A stretch of 64,000 bases of DNA from Kroppenstedtia eburnea (GTDB lineage: Bacteria; Bacillota; Bacilli; Thermoactinomycetales; DSM-45169): the NCBI RefSeq assembly GCF_013282215.1, contig NZ_CP048103.1, positions 1,922,001 to 1,986,000 on the forward strand, given 5' to 3'. Below the pieces are notes generated by a model. It saw only the letters and a program-made list of their open reading frames with translations. It was not told the DNA's origin and made no database searches. Below, one piece after another: positions 45,087 through 54,559 of this stretch. Position numbers and translations under genes: made by a program. Each line of letters starts with the position of its first letter. Position 1 is the stretch's first letter.

Positions 45087-47288
45087 TTACCGCTTCACCT
45101 CTTCGAGGATGAAGACTTCGAGGACGTCGCCCTCCTTGATATCATTGTAGTTGTTGAGGGTGACTCCGCATTCATATCCCTGGGCCACCTCTTTGGCATC
45201 GTCCTTGAACCGCTTCAGTGTGTCGATATCCCCTTCATGAATCACAACCCCGTCACGGATCAGCTGGACTTTTCCGTCACGGACGATTTTCCCTTCTGTC
45301 ACATAACAACCTGCGATCGTTCCCACTTTGGAAACTTTGAAGATCTGGCGGACTTCGGCACGGCCCACCATTTTATCCCGGAATTCGGGATCGAGCATTC
45401 CCTTCATGGCGGACTCCAGCTCTTCAATCGCGTCATAGATCACCCGGTACAGCCGGATATCCACCTTTTCCTGCTCTGCCGTCACCCGGGCCTGGGGTTC
45501 GGGACGAACATTGAAGCCCACGATCAGAGCGTTGGACGCGGAGGCGAGACTGACATCCGATTCAGTGATGGCCCCGGCTCCGGAGTGGATGATATTGATC
45601 CGTACCCCTTCCACATCGATCTTTTCAAAGGAGCCGCGCAGAGCCTCGGCGGAACCTTGCACATCCGCCTTGATGATCACATTCAGGTCCTTCACATCGC
45701 CCTCCTGGATCTGCTTGTAAAGATCATCCAGGGTGACGCGGCTGGAGGCTCCCAGCTCTTCCTGCCGTCTTTTCTCGGAGCGTTTGTCGGCGATGTCCCG
45801 TGCTTTTTTCTCGTCCTCAAAGGCCATGAACGGGTCCCCCGCCTCCGGCACATCGGAAAGGCCCAGAATGGCGACAGGCATGGAGGGTTCGGCAGTCTTC
45901 ACCCGCTTGCCGAGATCGTTGATCATGGCCCGCACCCGGCCGAAGCTGTTCCCGGCCACGACGGCATCCCCCACGCGGAGAGTTCCGTTTTGGACCAGGA
46001 GGGTGGCCACAGCACCGCGCCCTTTATCCAATTCAGCCTCGATGACGACTCCCCGGGCCCGTTTGTTCGGATTGGCCTTTTTCTCCTGCACTTCCGCCAC
46101 CAGCAGGATCATTTCCAACAACTCGTCAATCCCCTCACCCTTGACCGCAGACACCGGGACAAAAATATTGTCCCCGCCCCAGTCTTCGGGAACGAGACCG
46201 TGTTCCGTCAACTGCTGTTTCACCCGATCCGGATTGGCTTCCGGTTTATCCATCTTGTTGACGGCCACGATGATGGGCACATCGGCAGCCTTGGCATGGT
46301 TGATCGCTTCCACCGTCTGCGGCTTCACCCCGTCGTCGGCGGCCACCACCAGGATGGTGATATCCGTCACTTCAGCTCCCCGGGCCCGCATCGTGGTGAA
46401 AGCGGCGTGACCGGGGGTGTCCAGGAAGGTGATCTTCTTCCCGTTGGCCTCTACCTGGTACGCCCCGATATGTTGGGTGATCCCGCCCGCCTCGCCGGCA
46501 GTCACCTTGGTGTGGCGAATCGTGTCCAGCAGAGTCGTCTTCCCGTGGTCGACGTGGCCCATGATGGTAACCACCGGAGCCCGCTCCTGCAGGTTTTCCG
46601 GGGCATCCTCTTCCACCATTTCTTCAAAGGCCGACTCATCGATCACTTCTTTGAAATTGACTTTCGCCCCGAACTCCTGGGCGACCAATGTGATCGTATC
46701 CACGTCGATCTCCTGATTGATGGTGGCCATCACACCCAGCCCCATCAACTTCTTGATCAATTCCGAGGCTTCCCGTCGCAGCAGTCGGGCCAATTCGCCC
46801 ACTGACAGCGGACCGGTCACCTCGATCTCGGAGGGAAGGACCGGGGCTTGCTTCTGGTACTGTGGACCTCTGCGGTCCCGACGGTTGCCTCGCCGGTTCC
46901 GGCCCCGCCCTTTGTTGTTGCCCCCGCGATTTTGGTTGGAATCCTTGCCGTTCCGGTTCCGGTTGTTGTCCCGGTTGGCCGGGTTGTTGCGGCCCCGGTT
47001 CCGATTGGGTTTATTTCCCCCGCCCTGGTTGGGTCTCCCGGAACGGTTTGCGTTTGCTTGGGTTGTCTTGTTCTTCGGTTTATCCTCTGTTTTGGTCTGT
47101 TTCGTTTCCGATTTCGCCGCCCCCTGTTTTACATCATTGAAGAATTTTTCCACTTTCTTCACCATCCCGTCATCCATCACACTCATGTGATTGTTGACCT
47201 CAATGTCCAGTCTCTTCAGGATGGTGAGAATCTCTTTACTGCTCATATTCATTTTCTTTGCATATTCATATACGCGAACTTTCGCCAA
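45087..47288 (-). CDS. infB: Translation initiation factor IF-2
   Basis: A 733-residue GTPase that positions initiator tRNA on the 30S subunit. The N-terminal IF2 domain starts [20 protein letters not shown] very Asn/Arg/Gly-rich low-complexity linker spans about residues 78-143. The G domain has [20 protein letters not shown] and NKMD. The C-terminal beta-barrel and IF2 domains finish with [17 protein letters not shown] start is chosen from GGAGG 8 bases upstream and the family N terminus. It is part of the rimP-nusA-ylxR-ylxQ-infB-ylxP-rbfA group. Confidence 0.97.
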   Translation of the reverse strand: MAKVRVYEYAKKMNMSSKEILTILKRLDIEVNNHMSVMDDGMVKKVEKFFNDVKQGAAKSETKQTKTEDKPKNKTTQANANRSGRPNQGGGNKPNRNRGRNNPANRDNNRNRNGKDSNQNRGGNNKGRGRNRRGNRRDRRGPQYQKQAPVLPSEIEVTGPLSVGELARLLRREASELIKKLMGLGVMATINQEIDVDTITLVAQEFGAKVNFKEVIDESAFEEMVEEDAPENLQERAPVVTIMGHVDHGKTTLLDTIRHTKVTAGEAGGITQHIGAYQVEANGKKITFLDTPGHAAFTTMRARGAEVTDITILVVAADDGVKPQTVEAINHAKAADVPIIVAVNKMDKPEANPDRVKQQLTEHGLVPEDWGGDNIFVPVSAVKGEGIDELLEMILLVAEVQEKKANPNKRARGVVIEAELDKGRGAVATLLVQNGTLRVGDAVVAGNSFGRVRAMINDLGKRVKTAEPSMPVAILGLSDVPEAGDPFMAFEDEKKARDIADKRSEKRRQEELGASSRVTLDDLYKQIQEGDVKDLNVIIKADVQGSAEALRGSFEKIDVEGVRINIIHSGAGAITESDVSLASASNALIVGFNVRPEPQARVTAEQEKVDIRLYRVIYDAIEELESAMKGMLDPEFRDKMVGRAEVRQIFKVSKVGTIAGCYVTEGKIVRDGKVQLIRDGVVIHEGDIDTLKRFKDDAKEVAQGYECGVTLNNYNDIKEGDVLEVFILEEVKR
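46860..47055 (-). repeat. Low-complexity Asn/Arg/Gly-coding stretch in infB
   Basis: Runs of AAC/CGG/GGC-type codons encode N/R/G-rich tripeptides (for example [22 protein letters not shown]). It is probably a disordered, RNA-contacting or linker segment of IF-2. Confidence 0.8.
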
Positions 47289-47306
47289 ACTGCTCACCTC
47301 CGTCGG

Positions 47307-47603
47307 TTACTCGCACCGCTTCCGGATCGCTTTGGCAAAGCCCGGATCGGTCACGGCGACAACGACCCGCTCCGCTTTTCCCAATGCCCGGCCCAGTTCC
47401 GACCGGGAGCCCGCTGTCATCAGCGGCACCCCGTAATGCTTGCTTTTGTCCGAAATTTTCTTCCGCGCATTGAGAGCGGCGTCATCGGAGATCAGGACAA
47501 GAAAAGCAACCCCCGAACGAATCGCGGAGAGCACCCTCTCTTCGCCGGAAACCACCTTCCCGGCTCGCATGGCCAGACCCAACAACTGATGAAGCTTACT
47601 CAT
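47307..47603 (-). CDS. ylxQ: L7Ae-family ribosomal-type protein YlxQ
   Basis: A 98-residue L7Ae/L30e-fold protein of the kink-turn-binding family. LLGLAMRAGKVVSGEERVL near the N terminus and LISDDAALNARKKI match the family. It overlaps ylxR by 8 bases. Bacillus YlxQ binds kink-turn RNA, but a clear cellular role is not settled. Confidence 0.93.
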   Translation of the reverse strand: MSKLHQLLGLAMRAGKVVSGEERVLSAIRSGVAFLVLISDDAALNARKKISDKSKHYGVPLMTAGSRSELGRALGKAERVVVAVTDPGFAKAIRKRCE

Positions 47604-47877
47604 GGAGCTTCCCCGTCACGATGTACTCCCGCAGACGCTCATACACTTCTTCGCCCACTTTGGTCTTCAGTGCACGATCCAGGGCTTTTTTCTTTTTCGC
47701 CAAATCCACATACTCTTCCTTGGCACAAACATAGGCACCCCGCCCCGATTTTTTGCCGGTGGGGTCGATCCGGATCTCGTTGTCCGGTGTACGCACCACA
47801 CGGACCAACTCTTTTTTCGGGAACATTTCCTGGGAAGCGACGCATTTCCGCATGGGAACTTTCCGTTGTTTCACCAT
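47596..47877 (-). CDS. rnpM: RNase P modulator RnpM (YlxR)
   Basis: A 93-residue basic protein of the YlxR family. The N terminus [20 protein letters not shown], the [14 protein letters not shown] motif and the charged C terminus are diagnostic. YlxR/RnpM has been reported to bind RNase P RNA and modulate it. AGGAGGTGGTG precedes the ATG. Confidence 0.93.
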   Translation of the reverse strand: MVKQRKVPMRKCVASQEMFPKKELVRVVRTPDNEIRIDPTGKKSGRGAYVCAKEEYVDLAKKKKALDRALKTKVGEEVYERLREYIVTGKLHE

Positions 47878-47904
47878 TCACCACCTCCTCACGGGGATGG
47901 TCTG

Positions 47905-49038
47905 TTATCTTTCGCCCTCATCCGCCCCGGTCCCATCCGGATCCGGCGGAAACTCCTCTGTCGCCGCTTCTTCAAAAACTTCCTCTTCTTCTTTCTCCGG
48001 CCCGGGATCCGATTCCGATTCACTCTTGATATCGATCTTCCAACCGGTCAGTTTGGCGGCCAAGCGGGCATTCTGCCCTTCTTTGCCGATGGCGAGGGAC
48101 AACTGATGGTCGGGGACCACCACTTGCGCCACTTTTTCCGCTTCCCGGATGTCCACCCGGACCACTTTCGACGGACTGAGAGCATTGGAGACGAATTCCA
48201 CCGGCTCATCGGACCAGCGGACGATATCGATCTTCTCCCCTCTCAGCTCGTTGACCACGGTTTGCACGCGCATCCCCCTGTGACCGACACAGGCACCTAC
48301 GGGATCCACCTGCTCATCCCGGGAAATGACGGCGATCTTGGAGCGATGGCCGGCTTCACGGGCCACGGACCGGATCTCCACGATTCCCTCATAGATTTCC
48401 GGCACTTCCAGTTCAAACAGTCGCTTCAACAGACCGGGATGGGTCCTGGAGACAAAGACCTGAGGACCTTTGGTCGATTTTTCGACCCGGGTGATATATG
48501 CCTTGACCCGGTCGTTGTGCTTAAATCTCTCCCCCGGCATCGTTTCCGCAAAGGGAAGGAGCGCCTCCACCCGTCCCAGATCGATATAATAATGTCGACT
48601 GTCCGCCCGTTGTACCACTCCGGTCACGATATCCGCTTCCCGATCCACAAACTCTTCATAAATAATGCTGCGCTCTGCTTCCCGGATTCGCTGGGTGACC
48701 ACCTGTTTGGCCGTTTGGGCGGCGATCCGGCCGAAATCCGCCGGCGTCACCTCGATCTCCACAATATCGTCCAACTCAAAGGAGGGATTGATCTCAGTGG
48801 CTGCCTCCAAGGAGATTTCAAGACGGGGATCCGTCACTTCTTCCACCACGGTTTTGCGGGCGAACACACGAACCCGGCCGGTATCCCGGTCGATGTCCAC
48901 CCGCACGTTTTGGGCGGAATGGAAGTTTCGCTTATAACCGGAAATAAGGGCTGCTTCGATCGCCTCGATCAACACCTCTTTGCTGATGCCCTTTTCCTTT
49001 TCCAGTTGGTTGAGGGCGTCGATGAATTCGGCATTCAT
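47905..49038 (-). CDS. nusA: Transcription termination/antitermination factor NusA
   Basis: A 377-residue RNA polymerase-binding elongation factor that promotes pausing and termination. It has an N-terminal domain (about 1-125, [10 protein letters not shown]), an S1 domain (about 135-200, [18 protein letters not shown]), and KH1 and KH2 domains ([19 protein letters not shown] near 255; [20 protein letters not shown] near 322). A short acidic tail ([15 protein letters not shown]) follows. It lies 23 bases after rimP. Autoregulation through the leader is suggested by a hairpin upstream of rimP. Confidence 0.97.
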   Translation of the reverse strand: MNAEFIDALNQLEKEKGISKEVLIEAIEAALISGYKRNFHSAQNVRVDIDRDTGRVRVFARKTVVEEVTDPRLEISLEAATEINPSFELDDIVEIEVTPADFGRIAAQTAKQVVTQRIREAERSIIYEEFVDREADIVTGVVQRADSRHYYIDLGRVEALLPFAETMPGERFKHNDRVKAYITRVEKSTKGPQVFVSRTHPGLLKRLFELEVPEIYEGIVEIRSVAREAGHRSKIAVISRDEQVDPVGACVGHRGMRVQTVVNELRGEKIDIVRWSDEPVEFVSNALSPSKVVRVDIREAEKVAQVVVPDHQLSLAIGKEGQNARLAAKLTGWKIDIKSESESDPGPEKEEEEVFEEAATEEFPPDPDGTGADEGER

Positions 49039-49061
49039 CGTTTTTATTTTCCTCCCTTCAA

Positions 49062-49523
49062 TTAAACCACGAGGACCAGACGCGCCTTGGCCACCTTCTC
49101 CGTCGGAATTTCCACCGCACCTTCATCTGTTTCAACCGTCAGACTTTCCGGAGAATAGCGGGTCAGAACCCCTTCGAATTTTTTTCGTCCGTCAACCGGT
49201 TCAAAGGTATTGAGAAAGATTCGCTTGCCCACCGCCGCTTCAAAATGGGCAGGCTTCTTCAACGGGCGCTCTGCTCCCGGGGACGATACTTCCAGAAAAT
49301 ACTGTCCGGTGAGAGGATCTTCCCGGTCCAACACCTCCCCGAGTCGTTCACTCACCCGGCCGCAATCATCCAGATCCACTTTTCCATCCGGACGGTCAAT
49401 ATACACACGGAGTATCCAGTTTTTACCCTCTTTTGTGTATTCCGTATCGTAAAGCTCCAATCCTTCCTCCGCGAGAATCGGTTGGACCATCTCTTCCACC
49501 GCTTCGGTCACCTTACGGCTCAT
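49062..49523 (-). CDS. rimP: Ribosome maturation factor RimP
   Basis: A 153-residue 30S assembly factor. The family core LRVYIDRPDGKVDLDDCGRV and DPLTGQYFLEVSSPGAERPL is complete. The start is the ATG with AGGAGGGTG upstream; earlier in-frame starts would include the leader hairpin. First gene of the rimP-nusA-infB operon. Confidence 0.96.
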   Translation of the reverse strand: MSRKVTEAVEEMVQPILAEEGLELYDTEYTKEGKNWILRVYIDRPDGKVDLDDCGRVSERLGEVLDREDPLTGQYFLEVSSPGAERPLKKPAHFEAAVGKRIFLNTFEPVDGRKKFEGVLTRYSPESLTVETDEGAVEIPTEKVAKARLVLVV

Positions 49524-49583
49524 CTGATCTTCACCCTCCTTCAGTTCGGTCCTTCTCCCAGTGAGGATTCCCATCACAAAGGG

Positions 49584-49609
49584 AAAGAGTGGGTGACCAC
49601 CCACTCTTT
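49584..49609 (-). promoter_or_regulatory. Leader hairpin of the rimP-nusA operon (candidate NusA-dependent attenuator)
   Basis: AAAGAGTGGG pairs with CCCACTCTTT across a 6-base loop, followed on the minus strand by CCCTTTGTG rather than a full T-run. It lies between the promoter and the rimP start. Weak T-tracts are typical of NusA-dependent terminators, and B. subtilis nusA is autoregulated in this leader. Confidence 0.55.
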
Positions 49610-49633
49610 TCGGCCGAACACATATCTACATAC

Positions 49634-49662
49634 AGTATAGCCAAAAAGATCGCAAACCACAA
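49634..49662 (-). promoter_or_regulatory. sigma-A promoter of rimP-nusA operon
   Basis: TTGTGG (49657-49662) and TATACT (49634-49639) on the minus strand with a 17-base spacer, about 111 bases before the rimP ATG. Confidence 0.65.
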
Positions 49663-49882
49663 CGCGAAAAAGCAGATCCGGCACGACCGGGACCGCTCCC
49701 GCCCGGCAAAAACTCCCTGTTCGACGCCATCATATCACAGTCCAAAGGGATACAAAACCCTCTTTTGGGCCGGTTCGGATCGAATCCCGCCGATTGGATC
49801 GATCATACAGCAAGGGGGAACAGAAGTCAAACACCCGGAATAGGCGAGAAACCAAAGCCCGTGCCGACTGTCTTCCCTGTGC
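49663..49882. other. Remaining intergenic sequence upstream of rimP
   Basis: Between the rimP promoter and the repeat copy at 49883 there are about 220 bases with no recognised gene, RNA or hairpin. The whole rimP-polC gap (49524-50106) is otherwise filled by the leader, the promoter and the repeat. Confidence 0.6.
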
Positions 49883-50109
49883 CGGAAGCGTTGTGAAATA
49901 AGTACTGGCCGGGTCGGTCGGGATTGGGTTTCACATGTCGTTTTCGTTGTTCTTACGATCCAAAATCACTCCATGTGAAACCCAACCCTCCCTGCATAGC
50001 GACCTTGGCGAGACTTGTACTGGTGAGTGCATAGCGAGACCGGGGAGTGAAGCGACCCTGGGCACAACTTGTGCCCTGTGGGTATGACGGCTTTTTCACA
50101 ATGCTTCTA
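49883..50109. repeat. TA-flanked inverted-repeat element, long copy C
   Basis: A 227-bp long form. It has the same left end (GGAAGCGTTGTGA) and core as the 135-bp copies. The right half carries about 90 extra bases with internal direct repeats (TGCATAGCGA twice), then the standard end CACAATGCTTCTA. Its right edge supplies the TAG stop codon of polC. Confidence 0.85.
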
Positions 50110-53100
50110 GAAAAGCGTCAACTGATTGCTCTCCGGGAGCTTCTCCAAACATCCCAGCCGTTTCAGAACATCGATCACCGCACTGCTGAGACGGGCACGT
50201 TTGGTCAGATCTTCGATGGACAGAAACTCCCCCTTCTCCCGGGCTTCGGCAATGTTCCGGGCAGCATTGGTCCCCACGCCGGAAACCGAAGAGAAAGGAG
50301 GAATCAAACTGTCCCCGTCCACCAAAAACCGGGTGGCATCGGAGCGGTACAGATCCACTCGTTGAAAAGAGAGTCCCCGGGCCAGCATTTCCCGCACTGA
50401 TTCCAGGATGGTCAGCAAGCCCTTCTCCTTCGGGCTGGCGGTCACCCCTTTCTCTTCGATGTCCCGGATCGTCTTTTTGACAGCATCCATTCCTTTCAGA
50501 GCAATCTCCACATCGAAATCATCTGCACGCACTGAGAAATAGGTGGCATAGTATTCGATGGGATAATGGACCTTGAACCAGGCGATCCGGACCGCCATCA
50601 TCACATAGGCCACGGCGTGGGCCTTGGGAAACATATACTTGATCTTGCGGCAGGAATCGATATACCACTGCGGCACATCGTGATTGCGCATCAAATCCGC
50701 CTCTTCGTCGGTCAGCCCCTTCCCTTTCCGCACTTTTTCCATCAGCTTAAAGGCCAGAGAGGGTTCCATCCCTTTGTAGATCAGATAGATCATAATGTCA
50801 TCCCGGGTGGAAATCACTTCGGAAAGAACAGCCGTCTTCGACCGGACCAGATCCTGGGCGTTGTTGAGCCAAACATCCGTCCCGTGGGAGAGACCGGAGA
50901 TGCGGACCAACTCCCCAAAGGTGGTCGGTTTGGTATCCTCCAGCATCTGACGGACAAACCGGGTCCCAAATTCGGGTATGCCGAGGGTTCCGGTGACCGT
51001 GCCGATCTCCTCCGGTGTCACCCCGAGGGATTCCGTACTGTTAAACAGTTTCATCACTTCCGGATCGTCCACAGGGATCGACCGGGGATCAACCCCTGTC
51101 AGATCCTGAAGCATGCGGATCACCGTGGGGTCATCGTGCCCCAGAATATCCAGCTTCAGCAAATTATCGCTGATCGCGTGATAATCGAAGTGGGTGGTGG
51201 TCGTCTCCGACTTGACATCATCGGCGGGCCGCTGAATCGGAGTGAAATCATACACTTCTTTGTTCTGCGGAATCACCACCAGACCGCCGGGGTGTTGACC
51301 CGTCGTCCGTTTCACCCCGGTACAACCTTCCACCATCCGGTCGATTTCAGCATTCCGCCATTGATATCCTTTTTCCTCCTGGTACTTCTTCGCATAACCG
51401 TAAGCCGTTTTCTGAGCCACAGTGGAGATGGTTCCCGCCCGGTAGACGTAATCCTTTCCAAAGAGCTCCTCGGTGTATTTGTGAGCCCGGGGTTGGTACT
51501 CCCCGGAAAAGTTCAGATCGATATCCGGCACTTTGTCACCCTTGAATCCCAGGAAGGTCTCAAAGGGAATGTCGTGACCGTCCTTTTTCATCCGGGTTCC
51601 ACACTCCGGGCAATCCTTGTCCGGCATGTCAAATCCGGAGGCGACGGATCCGTCGGCGATGAACTCGCTGTGTTTGCACTCCGGACAGACATAGTGAGGA
51701 GGCAGGGGATTCACCTCGGTGATATGACTCATGGTGGCTACAAAGGAGGAGCCCACAGATCCCCGGGAACCCACCAAATATCCGTCGGAGAGGGATTTGG
51801 TCACCAGCTTGTGTGAGATGAGATAGATGACACCAAATCCGTGTTTGATAATACTTCCCAGCTCTTTTTCCAACCGTTGTTCCACAATCTCCGGCAGGGG
51901 ATTTCCATAAAGGTTCTCTGCCGTCTCATAGCAGATCCTGCGGAGCTCGTCATCGGACCCCTCAATGATCGGTGTGTGCAACCCCTCGGGAAAGGGCTTC
52001 AGCTCCTCGATCTCATCCGCAATTTTCCGGGGATTGACCACGACCACTTCCCGGGCTCTTTCTTCCCCCAGATACGAAAACTCCGCCAGCATCTCGTCTG
52101 TCGTCCGGAAATGCGCGGGGGAAAGGGGCCCCTTGTTCCGAAACCCGCCGGTTTGGTTGAAAGCCAGGATGTCGCGGTAGATGGCCTCCCATTTGTTGAG
52201 ATAGTGGGTGTTGGAAGTGGCCACCACCGGTTTGTTCAACTTATCCCCGATTTTCAACAACAGCTGGTTCGCCTGTCTGAGATGCTCCTCACTGGCCACG
52301 ATCTCTTTTTCGAGGAGATGGCGATTGACATCCACCGGTTGAATCTCCAAATAATCATAGAAACGGGCCATCTCCTCCACTTCTTCAGGCGACTTCTGCA
52401 AAGCCGCTTCAAAAAGTTCTCCCTTCTCGCACCCGGACCCGATGATCAACCCTTCCCGGTGTTTCTCCAACAGGCTGCGCGGAATGCGGGGCGTTCGGTA
52501 AAAATACTTCAGATGAGACAGAGAGACCAGCTTGTAGAGATTCTTCAGCCCGATATGGTTTTTCACCAGCACAATCACGTGAAAAGGACGCAGACGATTC
52601 AAATCCCGCTCACCGGTGTACTCGTTCAACTGATCCAGGCGCACAATCTTCCGTTCTATACAATCCTGAAGCATCCGCCACAGGAGAAAACCGGTCGCTT
52701 CCGCATCGTATATCGCCCGGTGGTGTTGGGTCAGCTCGATATCAAACTGTTTGCACAGGGTGTTCAACCGGTGATTCTTCAACCGGGGATACAGAAACCG
52801 GCCCAGTTCCAGTGTATCCACCACCGGATGGTCCACGGGTTGGTAACCGGTCTTTTTACAAGCCGCCTGGAGGAATCCCATATCAAAACGGGCATTGTGG
52901 GCCACCAACACGGTTCCCTCGATAAATTCCAGGTACCGGGGCAACACCTCGGAGAGTTCCGGTGCGTCGACCACCATCTCGTCGGTGATCCCCGTCAGTT
53001 CGGTGATGGTGGCCGTCAGCTTTCGATGGGGATTGATAAAGGATTCAAAGCGATCGATAATCTCCCCGTCCTTCACCTTGACCGCCGCCAGCTCGATGAT

Positions 53101-54396
53101 CTCATCGTGAACCGCGGACAAACCGGTGGTTTCCACATCAAAGACCACATAGGTGTCCTCTTTCAATGTCCGGGGGGCCGCATTCATCGCAATCGGCACC
53201 CCGTCGTCCACCACATTGGCCTCCAGACCGAAGATCACCTTGATCCCATGTTTTTGGCCGGCGGAATAAGCATCGGGATACCCTTGTAACACCCCGTGAT
53301 CTGTGATCGCCACGGCAGGGTGTCCCCACTGAGCCGCCTGCTTCACCAACACCGCAGGTTCATGGACGCCGTCCATGGCACTCATCGCCGTATGAAGGTG
53401 GAGCTCCACCCGTTTTTCCTCTGCCGTGTCCTCCCTTCGGTAGGGAGGGACCTCCTTCAGATCATTGGCCATCACTACCAAATCCCGGGCAAAGGTGTCA
53501 AACTGGACAGAACCGCGAATCGCCATCCACATGCCATCCTTCACCCGGTTTACGATGGCCGCGTCTTCTTTGTCCCGGGCGAAAACCTTGACCGCGATGG
53601 AATCCGTGTAGTCCGTCACGTGGAAGGTCAGCAGGGTCCGGCCGCTGCGCAGCTCCCTCACCTCGGACTTGAAGACAGCCCCCCGGATGCAGACCCGCCG
53701 TTCTTCATCGGTGATTTCTTTGATCAGGATCGGCTCATCGTGAAAATCGTAACCGATGGCCACGGGTCCTTCCTCCTCCGGCCCCTCCTCCGGCGGAATC
53801 GATTCTTCCAGGTGGATCATCGCTTCCTCCACCAGCTGCCGTTCCGTCTCTTCCCGTTCTTCCAGGAATTTTTCCCGGGCCTCATCCGATTCCCGAAAGG
53901 TGAGGGCCACTTGAATCCGTGTTCCGGAAATCTCTTGAAACAAGGAGGCAACCACTTGATCCAGTTGTTTGGCCACCGCCATCTGATTCATCATCGGATT
54001 GGCAAAAACGAGGGTCAGCCGCTCCCCCTCCAGCTGCCATTCCGCCCGGGCCAGCCACCCCGCCGCAGAGGGGGAAAGTTGATCCGCCACCCGCTTGCGG
54101 ATCCACTGCCAATACATCTCCATCAGCTGAGAAAGGTTCGCCTGGCCGTACCGGATCGAAAACCGGATCTCGGCCACTGAACGGAAAGCCTCTCTGATCC
54201 GGTCCTGAACGGAAAACAGGATCTGGGGGGGAACCGGGCGTCCCAACACCAGATAAAAGGTCCAGCTTCTGTTCCGCCGACTCACTTTGACTTTCTCTAT
54301 GTATGCACCCTCAAAATATTTCACAGTCTCCTCCGGAATCCCCGCCCGCCGGAACACATCCTCCAGCCGATCCCGCATCACGGCCGTCATCGACAC
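50107..54396 (-). CDS. polC: DNA polymerase III subunit alpha, Gram-positive type (PolC)
   Basis: The 1429-residue replicative polymerase of low-GC Gram-positives. Domains in order: an N-terminal region and OB-fold (about 235-320); a PHP domain split by the DnaQ-like 3'-5' exonuclease (VFDVETTGLSAVHDEIIELA near 415; HNARFDMGF and HHRAIYDAEATGFLL); a second PHP part; then the palm (PDIDLNFSGEY near residue 960) with the polymerase core and helix-hairpin-helix region. The start GTG has GGAGG 9 bases upstream. The TAG stop is formed by the edge of an inserted repeat. Confidence 0.97.
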   Translation of the reverse strand: MSMTAVMRDRLEDVFRRAGIPEETVKYFEGAYIEKVKVSRRNRSWTFYLVLGRPVPPQILFSVQDRIREAFRSVAEIRFSIRYGQANLSQLMEMYWQWIRKRVADQLSPSAAGWLARAEWQLEGERLTLVFANPMMNQMAVAKQLDQVVASLFQEISGTRIQVALTFRESDEAREKFLEEREETERQLVEEAMIHLEESIPPEEGPEEEGPVAIGYDFHDEPILIKEITDEERRVCIRGAVFKSEVRELRSGRTLLTFHVTDYTDSIAVKVFARDKEDAAIVNRVKDGMWMAIRGSVQFDTFARDLVVMANDLKEVPPYRREDTAEEKRVELHLHTAMSAMDGVHEPAVLVKQAAQWGHPAVAITDHGVLQGYPDAYSAGQKHGIKVIFGLEANVVDDGVPIAMNAAPRTLKEDTYVVFDVETTGLSAVHDEIIELAAVKVKDGEIIDRFESFINPHRKLTATITELTGITDEMVVDAPELSEVLPRYLEFIEGTVLVAHNARFDMGFLQAACKKTGYQPVDHPVVDTLELGRFLYPRLKNHRLNTLCKQFDIELTQHHRAIYDAEATGFLLWRMLQDCIERKIVRLDQLNEYTGERDLNRLRPFHVIVLVKNHIGLKNLYKLVSLSHLKYFYRTPRIPRSLLEKHREGLIIGSGCEKGELFEAALQKSPEEVEEMARFYDYLEIQPVDVNRHLLEKEIVASEEHLRQANQLLLKIGDKLNKPVVATSNTHYLNKWEAIYRDILAFNQTGGFRNKGPLSPAHFRTTDEMLAEFSYLGEERAREVVVVNPRKIADEIEELKPFPEGLHTPIIEGSDDELRRICYETAENLYGNPLPEIVEQRLEKELGSIIKHGFGVIYLISHKLVTKSLSDGYLVGSRGSVGSSFVATMSHITEVNPLPPHYVCPECKHSEFIADGSVASGFDMPDKDCPECGTRMKKDGHDIPFETFLGFKGDKVPDIDLNFSGEYQPRAHKYTEELFGKDYVYRAGTISTVAQKTAYGYAKKYQEEKGYQWRNAEIDRMVEGCTGVKRTTGQHPGGLVVIPQNKEVYDFTPIQRPADDVKSETTTTHFDYHAISDNLLKLDILGHDDPTVIRMLQDLTGVDPRSIPVDDPEVMKLFNSTESLGVTPEEIGTVTGTLGIPEFGTRFVRQMLEDTKPTTFGELVRISGLSHGTDVWLNNAQDLVRSKTAVLSEVISTRDDIMIYLIYKGMEPSLAFKLMEKVRKGKGLTDEEADLMRNHDVPQWYIDSCRKIKYMFPKAHAVAYVMMAVRIAWFKVHYPIEYYATYFSVRADDFDVEIALKGMDAVKKTIRDIEEKGVTASPKEKGLLTILESVREMLARGLSFQRVDLYRSDATRFLVDGDSLIPPFSSVSGVGTNAARNIAEAREKGEFLSIEDLTKRARLSSAVIDVLKRLGCLEKLPESNQLTLF

Positions 54397-54488
54397 TCCC
54401 CATCACCTCCGATTCCTGCTCTCCGAATCTATCTTCTGTCTTAAAAGAGTGTACCAGAAACCCTCTGTCACGACCAGATCTTCTCAAC

Positions 54489-54519
54489 CAAAAAACCCCG
54501 CCGCAAAGGGCAGGGTTTA
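54489..54519 (-). terminator. Terminator between rasP and polC
   Basis: The minus-strand hairpin CCCTGCC-ctttgc-GGCGGGG followed by TTTTTTGG, after rasP. Confidence 0.78.
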
Positions 54520-54559
54520 ATGGGCCGGTTTATTTTTCATCCGGATCCATCGGCCGGCA

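Noticed and set aside
49776-49815. tRNA-like T-arm (GGTTCGGATCGAATCCC)
   Set aside because: No acceptor stem, D-arm or anticodon arm can be placed around it.
49883-50109. Integron attC site
   Set aside because: The inverted-repeat architecture is superficially similar, but the ends do not contain the GTTRRRY core. The elements are not between promoterless cassettes and no integrase gene is in the window.
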